From Corynebacterium yonathiae (GTDB lineage Bacteria > Actinomycetota > Actinomycetes > Mycobacteriales > Mycobacteriaceae): a DNA stretch of 64,000 nt. Both the position numbers and the translations under genes were made by a program. This document shows, one piece after another, positions 1-8,044 of the stretch (its first letter is position 1; each line of letters opens with the position of its first letter). Under the pieces are notes generated by a model, which saw only the letters and a list, made by a program, of their open reading frames with translations, was not told the DNA's origin and did not search any database. The stretch covers positions 35,605-99,604 of the forward strand of contig NZ_JAKMUZ010000010.1 of assembly GCF_027570195.1 (NCBI RefSeq). Direction: 5' to 3'.

Positions 1-764
1 TCGGTAAGGAAGGGGGCTGGCGCTTCTTCTACTAGCTTCTGGAAGCGGCGCTGCAGGGAGCAATCGCGCGTGCCGACGACAACTACGTTGCCGTGCTTAT
101 CCGCCAGCACCTGGGCCTCGACGTGGCGGGCGCGGTCCAGGTAGCGCTCCACGAAGCACTCACCACGACCGAAGGCGGAGGTAGCCTCGCGGGTAGCGGA
201 TTCAAAGAGCTCGGGGATTTCCTCTGCGGAGTAGGCCACCTTCATGCCGCGGCCGCCGCCGCCAAAGGCAGCCTTGATGGCAACGGGAAGGCCGTATTCC
301 ATGGCGAAGGACTGCACCTCATCGGCGCCAGCCACCGGATCCTTAGTACCCGGGGCCATAGGGGCCTCGGCGCGCTCGGCGATGTGCCGCGCGGTGACCT
401 TATCGCCCAAGTTGCGGATGGACTCAGGAGAGGGGCCAATCCAGGTCAATCCGGCGTCGATGACGGCCTGGGCAAAGTCGGCGTTTTCAGATAAGAAGCC
501 GTAGCCGGGGTGAATGGCATCCGCGCCGGATTTTTCTGCGGCATCTAGGATCTTGTCAAAGACGAGGTAGGACTCGGCAGAAGTGGTGCCGCCGAGGGCA
601 AAGGCTTCGTCGGCAAGCGAGGCAAAGGGCGCCTGGGCATCTGGCTCGGCGTAGACGGCGACGGAGGCAATGCCAGCGTCGCGGGCCGCGCGGATCACGC
701 GAACGGCGATCTCACCGCGGTTCGCCACGAGAACCTTAGAGATCTTTTTGGTTTCTACTGCCAC
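1..764 (-). CDS. accBC: Acyl-CoA carboxylase alpha subunit (biotin carboxylase/BCCP), N-terminal part
   Basis: The gene enters from the left edge, so only about 254 N-terminal codons are visible. The protein opens with a biotin carboxylase N-terminal domain ([17 protein letters not shown] near residues 11-27, [14 protein letters not shown] near 85-98) and the ATP-grasp glycine loop [13 protein letters not shown] near 160. By family knowledge it carboxylates its own BCCP domain, which would lie beyond the edge, and donates the carboxyl group to AccD-type beta subunits for malonyl- or long-chain carboxyacyl-CoA synthesis. I chose GTG at 764 because AGGAGG lies 9 bases upstream and no in-frame start fits better. 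The accE and accD partners lie about 5 kb away on the same strand. A second full-length paralogue at 39559-41340 sits in a 5-oxoprolinase operon. Confidence 0.93.
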   Translation of the reverse strand, partial: MAVETKKISKVLVANRGEIAVRVIRAARDAGIASVAVYAEPDAQAPFASLADEAFALGGTTSAESYLVFDKILDAAEKSGADAIHPGYGFLSENADFAQAVIDAGLTWIGPSPESIRNLGDKVTARHIAERAEAPMAPGTKDPVAGADEVQSFAMEYGLPVAIKAAFGGGGRGMKVAYSAEEIPELFESATREATSAFGRGECFVERYLDRARHVEAQVLADKHGNVVVVGTRDCSLQRRFQKLVEEAPAPFLT

Positions 765-861
765 GGCAGCAACCTCCTGAACACATTAGGTTGAATACGC
801 AATCTATTCTTGCACACAAAAGCATGAGTTAATTTTCACGCACGCAAGGGGGACATTTTTG

Positions 862-896
862 AACAAAAATAAACCCACATCCAGTGTGGACATGGG
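862..896 (-). terminator. Rho-independent terminator after sseA-like gene
   Basis: On the minus strand a stem of two paired blocks (CCCA..TCCA with TGGA..TGGG, 874-896) is followed by TTTATTTTTG. It lies just past the stop of the sulfurtransferase-like gene and before accBC, so accBC probably has its own promoter. Confidence 0.7.
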
Positions 897-918
897 CTTA
901 TACGGCTAAACCGAAAAA

Positions 919-1782
919 CTAACGCTCAATCGGCATTTTCACCATATTGCCCCACTCAGACCACGAACCATCGTAGACCTGCGCCTTTGTGAATCCCAAA
1001 AGATGCGTCAGCACAAACCACGTATGCGCGGCTTGGGCGCCCACGTGGGAATAGAGGATTGTGGCAGACTCAGGCTCCAACATTCCGTAGTTGACCCTGA
1101 GTTCCTCGGCCGAGCGGAAGCAGGAGTTGGGGTAGGTGGAACGATCCCACTCGAGGTTGATCGCGCTAGGGATATGGCCGTGGCGCATGGTAGTGCCGTA
1201 GGCGGAATCACCATTGGGATCGTGTTCGGTGGCCTCGCCCGCAAACTCTTCTGGGCTGCGGGTGTCTACGAGCGTGCCTTCGGTCTCGCGCACCTGATCT
1301 ACGAAGGTACGCAGCATGGAGTCATCGCGGCTTACCTCGGGATATTCGGATGCGGGGAAGTCTGGAACCATGAAGGAAGTATCGCGTTCCTCGGCCATCC
1401 AGGCATTGCGGCCGCCATCGAGCAGGCGAACGTCCTTGTGCCCGAAGAGGGTAAATACCCACAGGGCGTAGGCAGCCCACCAATTGGACTTGTCGCCGTA
1501 AAGAACAATCGTATCGTCGGCGTTAATGCCCTTCTCCCGCATTAGGGAAGTGAATTCTTCTCCGTCGATGAAATCACGGGTAAGTGGGCTAAGTAGTTCC
1601 GTGCGGAAGTTAATGCGGGTAGCAGTAGGGATATGGCCAATGTCATAGAGGAGCGAGTCTTCATCCACCTCAATAACGCGCAGGCCTTTGATGCCTAGGC
1701 GTGCGGACAGCCACGGTGCAGACACGAGGCGTTCGGGATGTGCGTATTCCTGGAATGGGGGATAGGGATCAACGTCAGCCAC
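919..1782 (-). CDS. sseA: SseA-type sulfurtransferase (double rhodanese), catalytic Cys replaced by Ser
   Basis: This 287-residue protein has two rhodanese domains. The N-terminal one includes LLYDIGHIPTATRI and YGDKSNWWAAYALWVF; the C-terminal one includes VDTRSPEEFAG, RHGHIPSAINLEWD and the terminal DGSWSEWGN motif. Family members move sulfane sulfur from thiosulfate or 3-mercaptopyruvate to acceptors through a persulfide on the C-terminal active-site Cys, normally in a loop like CRxGxRSSHTWFVL. Here the aligned loop reads YSHVGAQAAHTWFVL, so the Cys is Ser (codon 1048-1050) and the loop Arg is also lost. The GTG start at 1782 follows AAAGGCAGG; an upstream extension to 1857 is open but has no good ribosome site. 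It may be inactive or have another role. The gene lies next to accBC, as in other corynebacteria. Confidence 0.88.
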   Translation of the reverse strand: MADVDPYPPFQEYAHPERLVSAPWLSARLGIKGLRVIEVDEDSLLYDIGHIPTATRINFRTELLSPLTRDFIDGEEFTSLMREKGINADDTIVLYGDKSNWWAAYALWVFTLFGHKDVRLLDGGRNAWMAEERDTSFMVPDFPASEYPEVSRDDSMLRTFVDQVRETEGTLVDTRSPEEFAGEATEHDPNGDSAYGTTMRHGHIPSAINLEWDRSTYPNSCFRSAEELRVNYGMLEPESATILYSHVGAQAAHTWFVLTHLLGFTKAQVYDGSWSEWGNMVKMPIER

Positions 1783-2029
1783 TGTCCGCCTGCCTTTCCT
1801 ATAAGGGTCAATAATTCGCTCCCACCACTTTAACCCGATTTTTCCCGTGGTGATCACTCGGGGACCATTCCTGTGGGGTGGGAGACAGGCTTCGGCCGGG
1901 GACGGCGAGTGGCGGCCGGCGGGGTTGAAAAGAGGGGGCAGTAGGGTGCGCGGAGTAAGAAAGCCTGGGATAAACTCGGGATATGGTGCGACAACGTGCT
2001 ATGAACACCACCTAAGAAGGGAACTGCAA

Positions 2030-3091
2030 GTGCAGAAAGCAATCGTTGTATTCGAGGTAGAGGGCGGCTCCGATAAGGGCGCAGATGGTCACCGCAAGGA
2101 CACCATGCCGATCGTCAATGCGATCAAGGAACAAGGCTGGGAAGCCGAGGTTATCTACTTCCATCCAGATAAGACTGAGGAGATCTATGCCCAGGTCTCT
2201 AGCAACTTTGACGCTTATATCTCCCGCGTCAACCCAGGGAATATCCCCGGCGGAGAAAAGGGCTACTTCGAATTGCTCACCAAGCTGGCAGACGCTGGCC
2301 TGGTAGGTATGTCCACTCCGGCGGACATGATGGCCTATGGTGCCAAGGACGCACTGGTCAAGCTCAAAGACACCCCGCTAGTGCCGGACGATACTGCCGC
2401 GTACTACGAGGTGGAAGAGCTGCATAATACCTTCCCTACCTCCTTGTCCTATGGCGAGCGCGTGCTCAAGCAAAACCGCGGCTCTACTGGTGAGGGAATC
2501 TGGCGCGTACGCCTGGCGGATCAGGAGCTTGCCCAGTCCGTGGAACCGGGCACTGCGCTTCCGCTCGATACCGCTTTGAAGTGCACCGAGGCAGTGGATA
2601 ACCAGACCCATGACTACCAGCTGGGCGCTTTCATGGACTTCTGTGACCAGTACATTGTGGGCGATAACGGCATGCTGGTGGATATGCGCTTTATGCCGCG
2701 CATTGTAGAGGGCGAAATCCGCATCCTGCTCGTGGGCAATGAGCCGGTATTCATTGTGCACAAGAAGCCAGCGGAAGGCGGCGATAACTTCTCCGCAACG
2801 CTCTTCTCCGGTGCGAAGTACACCTACGATAAGCCGGAATCCTGGCCGGAGCTGCTGGAGATGTTCGACAAAGCTCGCCCCGTTATCGCTGAAAAGCTCG
2901 GCGATACCAAAGATGTTCCGCTGATCTGGACTGCGGACTTCATGCTTGACGACGCCCCCGATGGCACCGATACCTACGTTCTCGGCGAAATCAACTGCTC
3001 CTGCGTTGGCTTCACTTCCGAGCTGGATATGGGCATCCAAGAAAAGGTTGCCGCCGAAGCAATTCGTCGCGTTCAGGACGCGAACGCCTAA
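2030..3091 (+). CDS. Cj0069-family protein, ATP-grasp-like
   Basis: The 353-residue protein matches what I recall of the Cj0069 family, whose function is unknown. It resembles ATP-grasp ligases such as glutathione synthetase: a VLKQNRGSTGEGIWRV nucleotide-loop-like segment near residue 155, GEIRILLVGNEPVFIVHKKP near 225, and a metal-site-like stretch TADFMLDD...YVLGEINCSC near 300-328. It probably joins two substrates at the cost of ATP, but which ones cannot be read from sequence. The GTG start at 2030 is preceded by AGAAGG; the frame is open further upstream, but that part reads into the sseA promoter region. It is transcribed divergently from sseA and followed by a clear terminator. Confidence 0.8.
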   Translation: MQKAIVVFEVEGGSDKGADGHRKDTMPIVNAIKEQGWEAEVIYFHPDKTEEIYAQVSSNFDAYISRVNPGNIPGGEKGYFELLTKLADAGLVGMSTPADMMAYGAKDALVKLKDTPLVPDDTAAYYEVEELHNTFPTSLSYGERVLKQNRGSTGEGIWRVRLADQELAQSVEPGTALPLDTALKCTEAVDNQTHDYQLGAFMDFCDQYIVGDNGMLVDMRFMPRIVEGEIRILLVGNEPVFIVHKKPAEGGDNFSATLFSGAKYTYDKPESWPELLEMFDKARPVIAEKLGDTKDVPLIWTADFMLDDAPDGTDTYVLGEINCSCVGFTSELDMGIQEKVAAEAIRRVQDANA

Positions 3092-3114
3092 CGTTCGCTG
3101 TATCCTGCCAGATA

Positions 3115-3140
3115 GCCCCACGGGTGACCGTGGGGCATTT
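3115..3140 (+). terminator. Rho-independent terminator
   Basis: GCCCCACGG and CCGTGGGGC form a perfect 9-bp stem around a GTGA loop, followed by ATTT. It ends the Cj0069-family transcript, 24 bases after the stop codon. Confidence 0.8.
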
Positions 3141-3177
3141 CCTACGATCCCCTAAAACCATTTTTAAGGACCAGATT

Positions 3178-4101
3178 ATGGCTGATAATGACTTCAACTC
3201 CGACGGTTTCCGCAAGGGTTTCTCGCCGCGCGATTTTTCCGAAGCTCCGCGTCATCGCGCCCAGGATGCTGCGAAAAACGCTGAGGGTACCAACACCGCA
3301 GAGGTGAATGAGACCAAGGAGTTAGGTTCTTTCGATATAGGTGAAACGAAGTCATTTGGTCACACTGATCAGTCTGGCGATTCTGGAAACCCGCAGGATC
3401 TTTCTTCTCAGAAGCCAGCCGAGGGGGATAGTTCGGCTGCTACTGCGGCATCTTCAAGTACCGGCAACTCCGATTTCTGGGCCACGCAGTCTTCCACCGC
3501 AGGTCAGGGTGCTGCCTCCCGTGCACACAACCCATTCACGGATTCGGTATCAACGGACGCTGCTGCGGACGGAAACCAATTCGGTTCCGCCCAGACCACG
3601 AACGAGCAACCGGCTTTTGGTGGCTACGCCCAACAGCAGAGCACGAGCCAAGGATTCGGAGAGTTCCCTTCGGGCAGCGATGCGACTACCGGTTCTGGCC
3701 AGGTTCTTGGTAGTAAGAACAGCCGGATGAGCGGTGCTCTCAAGAGCTTGGGCAAAAAAGACGGGCTCTTGGGTGGACTTTTTGAATTCGAGTTCAAGCA
3801 CTTCCTGACCATCACCCACGTGAAGGAAATCTATAAGGTCGCCATGATTCTTGGTGGAATCATGTGGATTCTTCACCTTCTCGGCGCCTTCTTATTCGCT
3901 ACCGCTATGGGCATTTATGGCATCAGTGAAGACTCCGTGTCCGCCATCTTCGGAAGCATCTTTGCTTTCATCTTCCTAGCAGTCCTGTGCACCATTATCT
4001 ACTACGCCTTTATGGTGGCTATCAGGCTGTTCCTAGAGGCCATGGTGGCAAACGTGCGGATTGCCCAAAACACTGGTGATATTCTCGACAAAATGGACTA
4101 A
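3178..4101 (+). CDS. DUF4282 membrane protein with long disordered N-terminus
   Basis: The 307-residue protein has a low-complexity N-terminal 185 residues rich in Ser, Thr, Gly, Gln, Asn and Ala (for example GGYAQQQSTSQGFG). A compact C-terminal domain begins at LFEFEFKHFLTITHVKEIYKVA and has two membrane helices (about 225-250 and 258-285). The FxxxxTP/TH-type start and the closing MVANVRIAQNT segment are typical of DUF4282. The function is unknown. ATG at 3178 follows TAAGGA at the right distance; the frame extends 18 codons upstream, but that part overlaps the preceding terminator. The N-terminal region would be cytoplasmic or exposed depending on topology, which cannot be decided here. 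Confidence 0.82.
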   Translation: MADNDFNSDGFRKGFSPRDFSEAPRHRAQDAAKNAEGTNTAEVNETKELGSFDIGETKSFGHTDQSGDSGNPQDLSSQKPAEGDSSAATAASSSTGNSDFWATQSSTAGQGAASRAHNPFTDSVSTDAAADGNQFGSAQTTNEQPAFGGYAQQQSTSQGFGEFPSGSDATTGSGQVLGSKNSRMSGALKSLGKKDGLLGGLFEFEFKHFLTITHVKEIYKVAMILGGIMWILHLLGAFLFATAMGIYGISEDSVSAIFGSIFAFIFLAVLCTIIYYAFMVAIRLFLEAMVANVRIAQNTGDILDKMD

Positions 4102-4151
4102 ACTTTTGCGATGAGTGGCTCGCTGAACAAGGCGAGTAGCACAGCAAGAAA

Positions 4152-4190
4152 CGACACACGCCCCGGCAGATTGAGCTGGGGCGTGTGTCG
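4152..4190. terminator. Bidirectional terminator between convergent genes
   Basis: CGACACACGCCCC and GGGGCGTGTGTCG are perfect 13-base arms separated by 13 bases. The element lies between the convergent DUF4282 and lipoprotein genes. There is no strong T tract on either side. Confidence 0.65.
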
Positions 4191-4224
4191 TACAGCCCTA
4201 GGCCTTATGTGGGCTGGCTAAAGG

Positions 4225-4965
4225 CTAATCGTAGGTTCCGAGCTGGTAACTGGGAAGATCAACCCACATCTTGTTGAATTCCTCGACTTCACCAGAAATT
4301 GGTGCAATGGTGTCGCCTTGTGCCTGCAAGCGCACGGTGTGGTGCGCGGTAATGCCCTCCGCGGTTGAGCGGCTGCGCTCTCCCCAGGTGAAGTCGACTT
4401 GGTCGTCTGAGACTGGGGTGACGGTTTCTACCTTTTCGAAGACGGACATGTCCTTGGCCGGAGCGCCGTTGACATAGAGGGCGAGCCCATCAACCATTGA
4501 GGCGCCGGTGCCTGCCGGACCTTCCACATCGCCCAATGAGCCGCGGAAAATGATCCAGCTAATCGTGGCGCAGGGGTCGTAGCCGTTCTCTATATTGCCG
4601 ATCCAAAAGTTGAAATCGCTGCCATCGTCAGCGGGCATGCGCCCAGGTGCGGTGCCAGAGGCATAAACCTGGCGGGGATCGTTGGGCAGTTCCGTGCATT
4701 CGCGGTCTTTGCCTTTTTCCTGCTGTTGCGTGGTTGTCTCATCGGCCTCGTCGGTGGAGTCTGCCGGGGCCGGCGCCTTCGTAGAAGCGGCACCATCCCC
4801 GTCGGACGCTTCAGACTCGGCCGGCGCTTGGCTGGAAAAGACCGGCTGCTCGGAGGAAGAAGAATCCTCTTGGGAACGGCAGGCGCTAAGCGTTAGTGGC
4901 AGGGAGGTGGCAAGTAGTAGGGCAGCAGAGAATCGCCGCAAGCGGCGAGGTGGCACGGCAGGCAT
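4225..4965 (-). CDS. Putative secreted lipoprotein, unknown function
   Basis: The 246-residue protein has an Arg-rich start (PPRRLRRF), a hydrophobic core and a lipobox LSAC with Cys near residue 29. It is therefore likely exported and anchored by lipidation at the outer face of the membrane. Residues 30-85 are a Ser/Glu/Ala/Thr-rich linker. The folded part (about 90-246) contains FNFWIGNIENGYDPCATISWIIFRG and a closing segment with MWVDLPSYQLGTYD. I do not recognise a named family; corynebacteria carry similar lipoproteins at this locus. ATG at 4965 follows GGAGAG. The DUF3151 gene starts upstream on the same strand with only 15 bases between stop and this start, so the two are probably co-transcribed. 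Confidence 0.72.
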   Translation of the reverse strand: MPAVPPRRLRRFSAALLLATSLPLTLSACRSQEDSSSSEQPVFSSQAPAESEASDGDGAASTKAPAPADSTDEADETTTQQQEKGKDRECTELPNDPRQVYASGTAPGRMPADDGSDFNFWIGNIENGYDPCATISWIIFRGSLGDVEGPAGTGASMVDGLALYVNGAPAKDMSVFEKVETVTPVSDDQVDFTWGERSRSTAEGITAHHTVRLQAQGDTIAPISGEVEEFNKMWVDLPSYQLGTYD

Positions 4966-4980
4966 GGCGGCTCTCCAGGT

Positions 4981-5397
4981 CTAGTCGAGGAGGGTGGCAA
5001 CGCTGTCTGGGTCGGCGTCGGAAAGCATTTGGCGAATGCGGTCATACTCGTCGTCCTCGCCGATGGCCTTGGCAGCGTGGCCGAGTGCAGCGATGGCGCG
5101 CAGAACGCCCTGGTTCGGCTTGTGGGAGAAGGGGACAGGACCCCAGCCCTTCCAACCATTGCCGCGCAAGCGATCCAGGCTGCGGTGGTAGCCCGTGCGC
5201 GCGTAGGCGTAGGCGGTGATGAAAGCAGAAGGCTCGGAGCCTTCCTGCTGCTTGAGCTCCTGCTCCGCCAGCAGTGCCCACAGCAGCGGGGAATCGGGGT
5301 GGGCAACGATGCCGGCGGCAAGATCCGAAGTGGAATCCGCGCCGGGATCGGCCGGCAACTCAATGGGTTTCGGGGCAAGCATATCTTTCATTTCCAT
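4981..5397 (-). CDS. DUF3151 family protein
   Basis: This 138-residue soluble protein is rich in Ala, Leu and acidic residues. It has the DUF3151 pattern: MLAPKPIELP opening, SPLLWALLAEQEL, AYAYARTGYHRSLDRLRGNGWKG near residues 65-88 and the tail DEYDRIRQMLSDADP. It looks like a small all-helical TPR-like fold of unknown function, conserved in actinobacteria. ATG at 5397 is chosen because family members start just before the DML motif; the frame stays open to 5457 and an internal ATG at 5391 is also possible. It lies between maf and the lipoprotein gene on the same strand. Confidence 0.82.
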   Translation of the reverse strand: MEMKDMLAPKPIELPADPGADSTSDLAAGIVAHPDSPLLWALLAEQELKQQEGSEPSAFITAYAYARTGYHRSLDRLRGNGWKGWGPVPFSHKPNQGVLRAIAALGHAAKAIGEDDEYDRIRQMLSDADPDSVATLLD

Positions 5398-5428
5398 GCC
5401 ACCCCACTGTAGCGGTGTGGGCGCGCAG

Positions 5429-6016
5429 CTACCAGAAATCGGAGACGTTAAGGTCAAAAGAATACAGCGCGCGGCGCACCACCGGCAGGGACAGCCCGAT
5501 TACGGAGGAAGGATCACCTTCGATGCGGTCAATGAACCAGCCGCCCATGGCCTCTAAGGTGAAGGCGCCGGCGCAGTGGAGTGGCTCCCCGGAGCGGGCA
5601 TAAGCTGCGATATCAGCCTTGCTGGCGTGGGCAAAGTGGACCGTGGTGGTAGATGTTTCCACATGGCGCTCATCGCCAAAGACGAGGCAGTGGCCGGTAA
5701 GCAGTTCGGCCGTGCGGCCAGCCTGTTGGTGCCAGCGCTCGATGGTGGCTTCCTCAGTGTGCGGCTTGCCCTGCAGCTCGCCGTCGAGAAGCAGCATGGA
5801 ATCGCCACCGATGACGGGCTCGGTGGGGAAGCGCTTGGCCACCTTTTCGGCCTTGGCTGTCGCCAGGGCCGCCACGATGTCGGCCGGTGGGCGGCCGGCG
5901 AGCGAGGCTTCGAGGGAACGCTCGTCAATATCGGCTGGTTCCAAAACGGGCTCCACGCCCGCGCTGCGCAGAATGGACGCGCGCGAGGGCGATTGGGAGG
6001 CGAGGATGAGCCGCAT
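5429..6016 (-). CDS. maf: Maf nucleoside triphosphate pyrophosphatase
   Basis: At 195 residues this is normal Maf length. The N-terminal LILASQSPSRASILRSAG is the Maf signature, and VIGGDSMLLLDGELQGKPHT near residues 67-86 and EAMGGWFIDRIEGDPSSVIGL near 155-175 follow in the expected order. Maf proteins hydrolyse nucleoside triphosphates, usually modified or pyrimidine ones, to monophosphates and pyrophosphate in the cytoplasm, and have been linked to cell division. Its ATG shares one base with the accE stop codon (TAATG), so translation is coupled to accE. Confidence 0.93.
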   Translation of the reverse strand: MRLILASQSPSRASILRSAGVEPVLEPADIDERSLEASLAGRPPADIVAALATAKAEKVAKRFPTEPVIGGDSMLLLDGELQGKPHTEEATIERWHQQAGRTAELLTGHCLVFGDERHVETSTTTVHFAHASKADIAAYARSGEPLHCAGAFTLEAMGGWFIDRIEGDPSSVIGLSLPVVRRALYSFDLNVSDFW

Positions 6017-6225
6017 TAGAAGTACCGCACTGTATGGAAAGCGGAGGGGTTATAGACGCGCTGGGTCCCAAAGCGTTCGAAACGTTCGGCCGGGTTGCCC
6101 CACTCATTGCGCTCGCCGGTAGCGCCCGAATTCTTTGCGCTCATCTGCGCTAGTACCGTGCGCAGGGCCGCGAGCTCATCCTCGGTAGGATTGCCCTTTA
6201 CTACCTTGATTTCAGGCGTAGACAT
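6016..6225 (-). CDS. accE: Acyl-CoA carboxylase epsilon subunit
   Basis: The 69-residue protein opens with IKVVKGNPTEDELAALRTVLAQM, the signature of actinobacterial acyl-CoA carboxylase epsilon subunits, and ends with an Asn/Tyr/Phe-rich segment (RVYNPSAFHTVRYF). The epsilon subunit binds between alpha (AccBC) and beta (AccD) subunits and stimulates the complex. It lies 8 bases downstream of accD and overlaps maf by one base, so accD-accE-maf form one operon. Confidence 0.92.
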   Translation of the reverse strand: MSTPEIKVVKGNPTEDELAALRTVLAQMSAKNSGATGERNEWGNPAERFERFGTQRVYNPSAFHTVRYF

Positions 6226-6233
6226 CTTGCCTC

Positions 6234-7694
6234 CTAAACGGTTCCGTGCTTCTTTGGTACCTGGGCCACGGCCTTGCGCTCTAGTAGGCGCAGGCCTTCT
6301 ACCAGGTAGTGGCGGGTGGCGGAAGGCTCGATGACATTATCGGCCAACCCGCGCTCCGCTGCGGCATACGGGTGCAAGAAGAGCTCGTCCATCTCTTCTT
6401 CCTTTTCCTCCGACCCATAGATGGCCAGGGAAGCCTGGGAGGCTTGGGTGACGGAAATTTCTGCGGTGGGCCACGCGTAGACTAGGTCGGCACCTAGGTC
6501 CTTTGCACCCATAAATACGTAGGCCGGGCCAATAGCCTTGCGGGTAATCACAGTGAGCTTGCCGACGCTTGCTTCAGCCTGCGCATAAGCAAACTTCGAC
6601 GCCCGCCGTAGCAGGCCGGCCTTTTCTTCCTCCGGGGTAGGCACAAAGCCCGGGGAGTCCACGAATTCCACGATGGGGGTGTTGAAGGCATCGCACGTGC
6701 GCACGAAGCGCGCGGCCTTTTCTGCGGCGGCGGAATCCAGCGCACCAGCCAGCGCTAGCGGCTGGTTGGCAACGATGCCGACGGCTCGGCCATCGATGTA
6801 GGCAAAGCCGGTGACGATATTTGGTGCCGCTTCTGCAGAGAGTTCGAAGAACGACCCCTCATCGACTACAGCCTTGATGACATCGTTGATGTCATAGGCC
6901 TGCGCGGCAGAATCCGGGATAACGCTATTTAAATCAAAGTCCTTAACCGTGCCGGCCTCAACACGCGGCGCTTCGGCGCGGTTATTGGCTGGCAGGTAAG
7001 CCAGAACGTCGCGCACGAGGGACAGGGCCTGCTTGTCGTCGCTGGCCACTAGGTGAGCAGTACCGGACTCCGCGTGGGCTGCGGCACCACCGAAGGTTTC
7101 TGGCTCGGCGCCGGCGACGTGGCTGGCGGCCTGATGGAGGGCGGTGCCTTGGGTGACTACGAGGACATCGGCAAACGTCGGCGCGAAAGCCGCAATGCCG
7201 CTGGTATTGCCTGCGACTACAGAAATCTGCGGGATGAGGCCCGAGGCCTGGGAGACGCGCGCCATAAGGCGGGCGTATCCGGCCATTGTGACAATGCCTT
7301 CTTGTACACGCGGGCCGGTGGACTCATAGATGCCGATAATGGGCACGCCGGTCTTGATGGCGAGGTCATAAATCTTGGTGAGCTTTTCGGCATAAACCTC
7401 ACCCATCGTGCCATCGAAGATCTCTCCGTCTTGGCTAAAGACACACACACGGCGGCCATCGATAGTGCCGTAGCCGGTAACCACGCCATCGGTATACGGG
7501 CGGTCATGCTCGCGGCCGAAATCGGTGGAGCGGTGGCGGGCCAGTGCGTCCGTTTCCACGAAGGAGCCCTCATCGAGCAGCTGCGTCAAGCGGGTGCGGG
7601 CGGCCGGCTCGCTTTCTCCCAGCGGCGCGCGGGACTCGGCAAGCTTGGCGTCCAGGTCCTCAATCTTGCCGGCGGTGGTTTTCAGGTCAGTCAT
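6234..7694 (-). CDS. accD: Acyl-CoA carboxylase beta subunit (DtsR/AccD2-like) with altered active-site loops
   Basis: The 486-residue protein has the two crotonase-like halves of carboxyltransferase beta subunits: TTAGKIEDLDAKL, DEGSFVETDALARHR, TDGVVTGYGTIDGR and CVFSQDG in the first, and VGIVANQPLALAGALD, EKAARFVRTCDAFNTPIV, VDSPGFVP and YAAAERGLADNVI in the second. It is shorter than the roughly 540 residues usual in the family. Motifs that form the two oxyanion holes differ from the family: GACAGG is GNTSGI (163-168), KxYGGAY is KAIGPAY (386-392), and MGAxGAV is TQASQAS (416-422). It may be a structural rather than catalytic subunit. ATG at 7694 fits the family start; the frame is open to 7874. 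accE follows directly. Confidence 0.87.
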   Translation of the reverse strand: MTDLKTTAGKIEDLDAKLAESRAPLGESEPAARTRLTQLLDEGSFVETDALARHRSTDFGREHDRPYTDGVVTGYGTIDGRRVCVFSQDGEIFDGTMGEVYAEKLTKIYDLAIKTGVPIIGIYESTGPRVQEGIVTMAGYARLMARVSQASGLIPQISVVAGNTSGIAAFAPTFADVLVVTQGTALHQAASHVAGAEPETFGGAAAHAESGTAHLVASDDKQALSLVRDVLAYLPANNRAEAPRVEAGTVKDFDLNSVIPDSAAQAYDINDVIKAVVDEGSFFELSAEAAPNIVTGFAYIDGRAVGIVANQPLALAGALDSAAAEKAARFVRTCDAFNTPIVEFVDSPGFVPTPEEEKAGLLRRASKFAYAQAEASVGKLTVITRKAIGPAYVFMGAKDLGADLVYAWPTAEISVTQASQASLAIYGSEEKEEEMDELFLHPYAAAERGLADNVIEPSATRHYLVEGLRLLERKAVAQVPKKHGTV

Positions 7695-8044
7695 AGGCCC
7701 CCACACTACTAGCGCAGCCCGGTCAATGCGGAATGGGACGCTGCAGGGGCGCAGTGTGGAAATCGATTGTGTGGCAAATGCCACCAAACGTGGGGTGAGC
7801 AGTAAACCTGGGAATTCCTTGAGTGGCGACAGAATAAGGGGCCCTAATACGGGGGTGGTGCCTCTCGTGAACATTTAGTGATGCTGGGCAGGTGAGCGGT
7901 CATTATCGCACCTCAAAGGAGGTAAAACCGTTAGAAATATTTTCATTCAACTGTTGATGTGTTTTCTGTAAGCCCTTATGATTAGCTGAGTCTTCATGAA
8001 TGTTTTCCCCTGGTTTTTAACGATCTATTAAGGACGGTCTTCTG
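7695..8044. other. Divergent promoter region, no gene seen
   Basis: This 350-base spacer separates the accD operon from the secreted-protein cluster. It includes a Shine-Dalgarno-like CAAAGGAGGT at 7914-7923 with no usable start codon after it, and AT-rich sequence (7930-8030) likely to hold the promoter of the secreted cluster. No stable hairpin or RNA gene was recognised. Confidence 0.4.

Noticed and set aside
1847..2029. Upstream extension of the Cj0069-family frame to ATG 1847
   Set aside because: GTG 2030 has a proper ribosome site and matches the family start; the extension covers the divergent promoter region.
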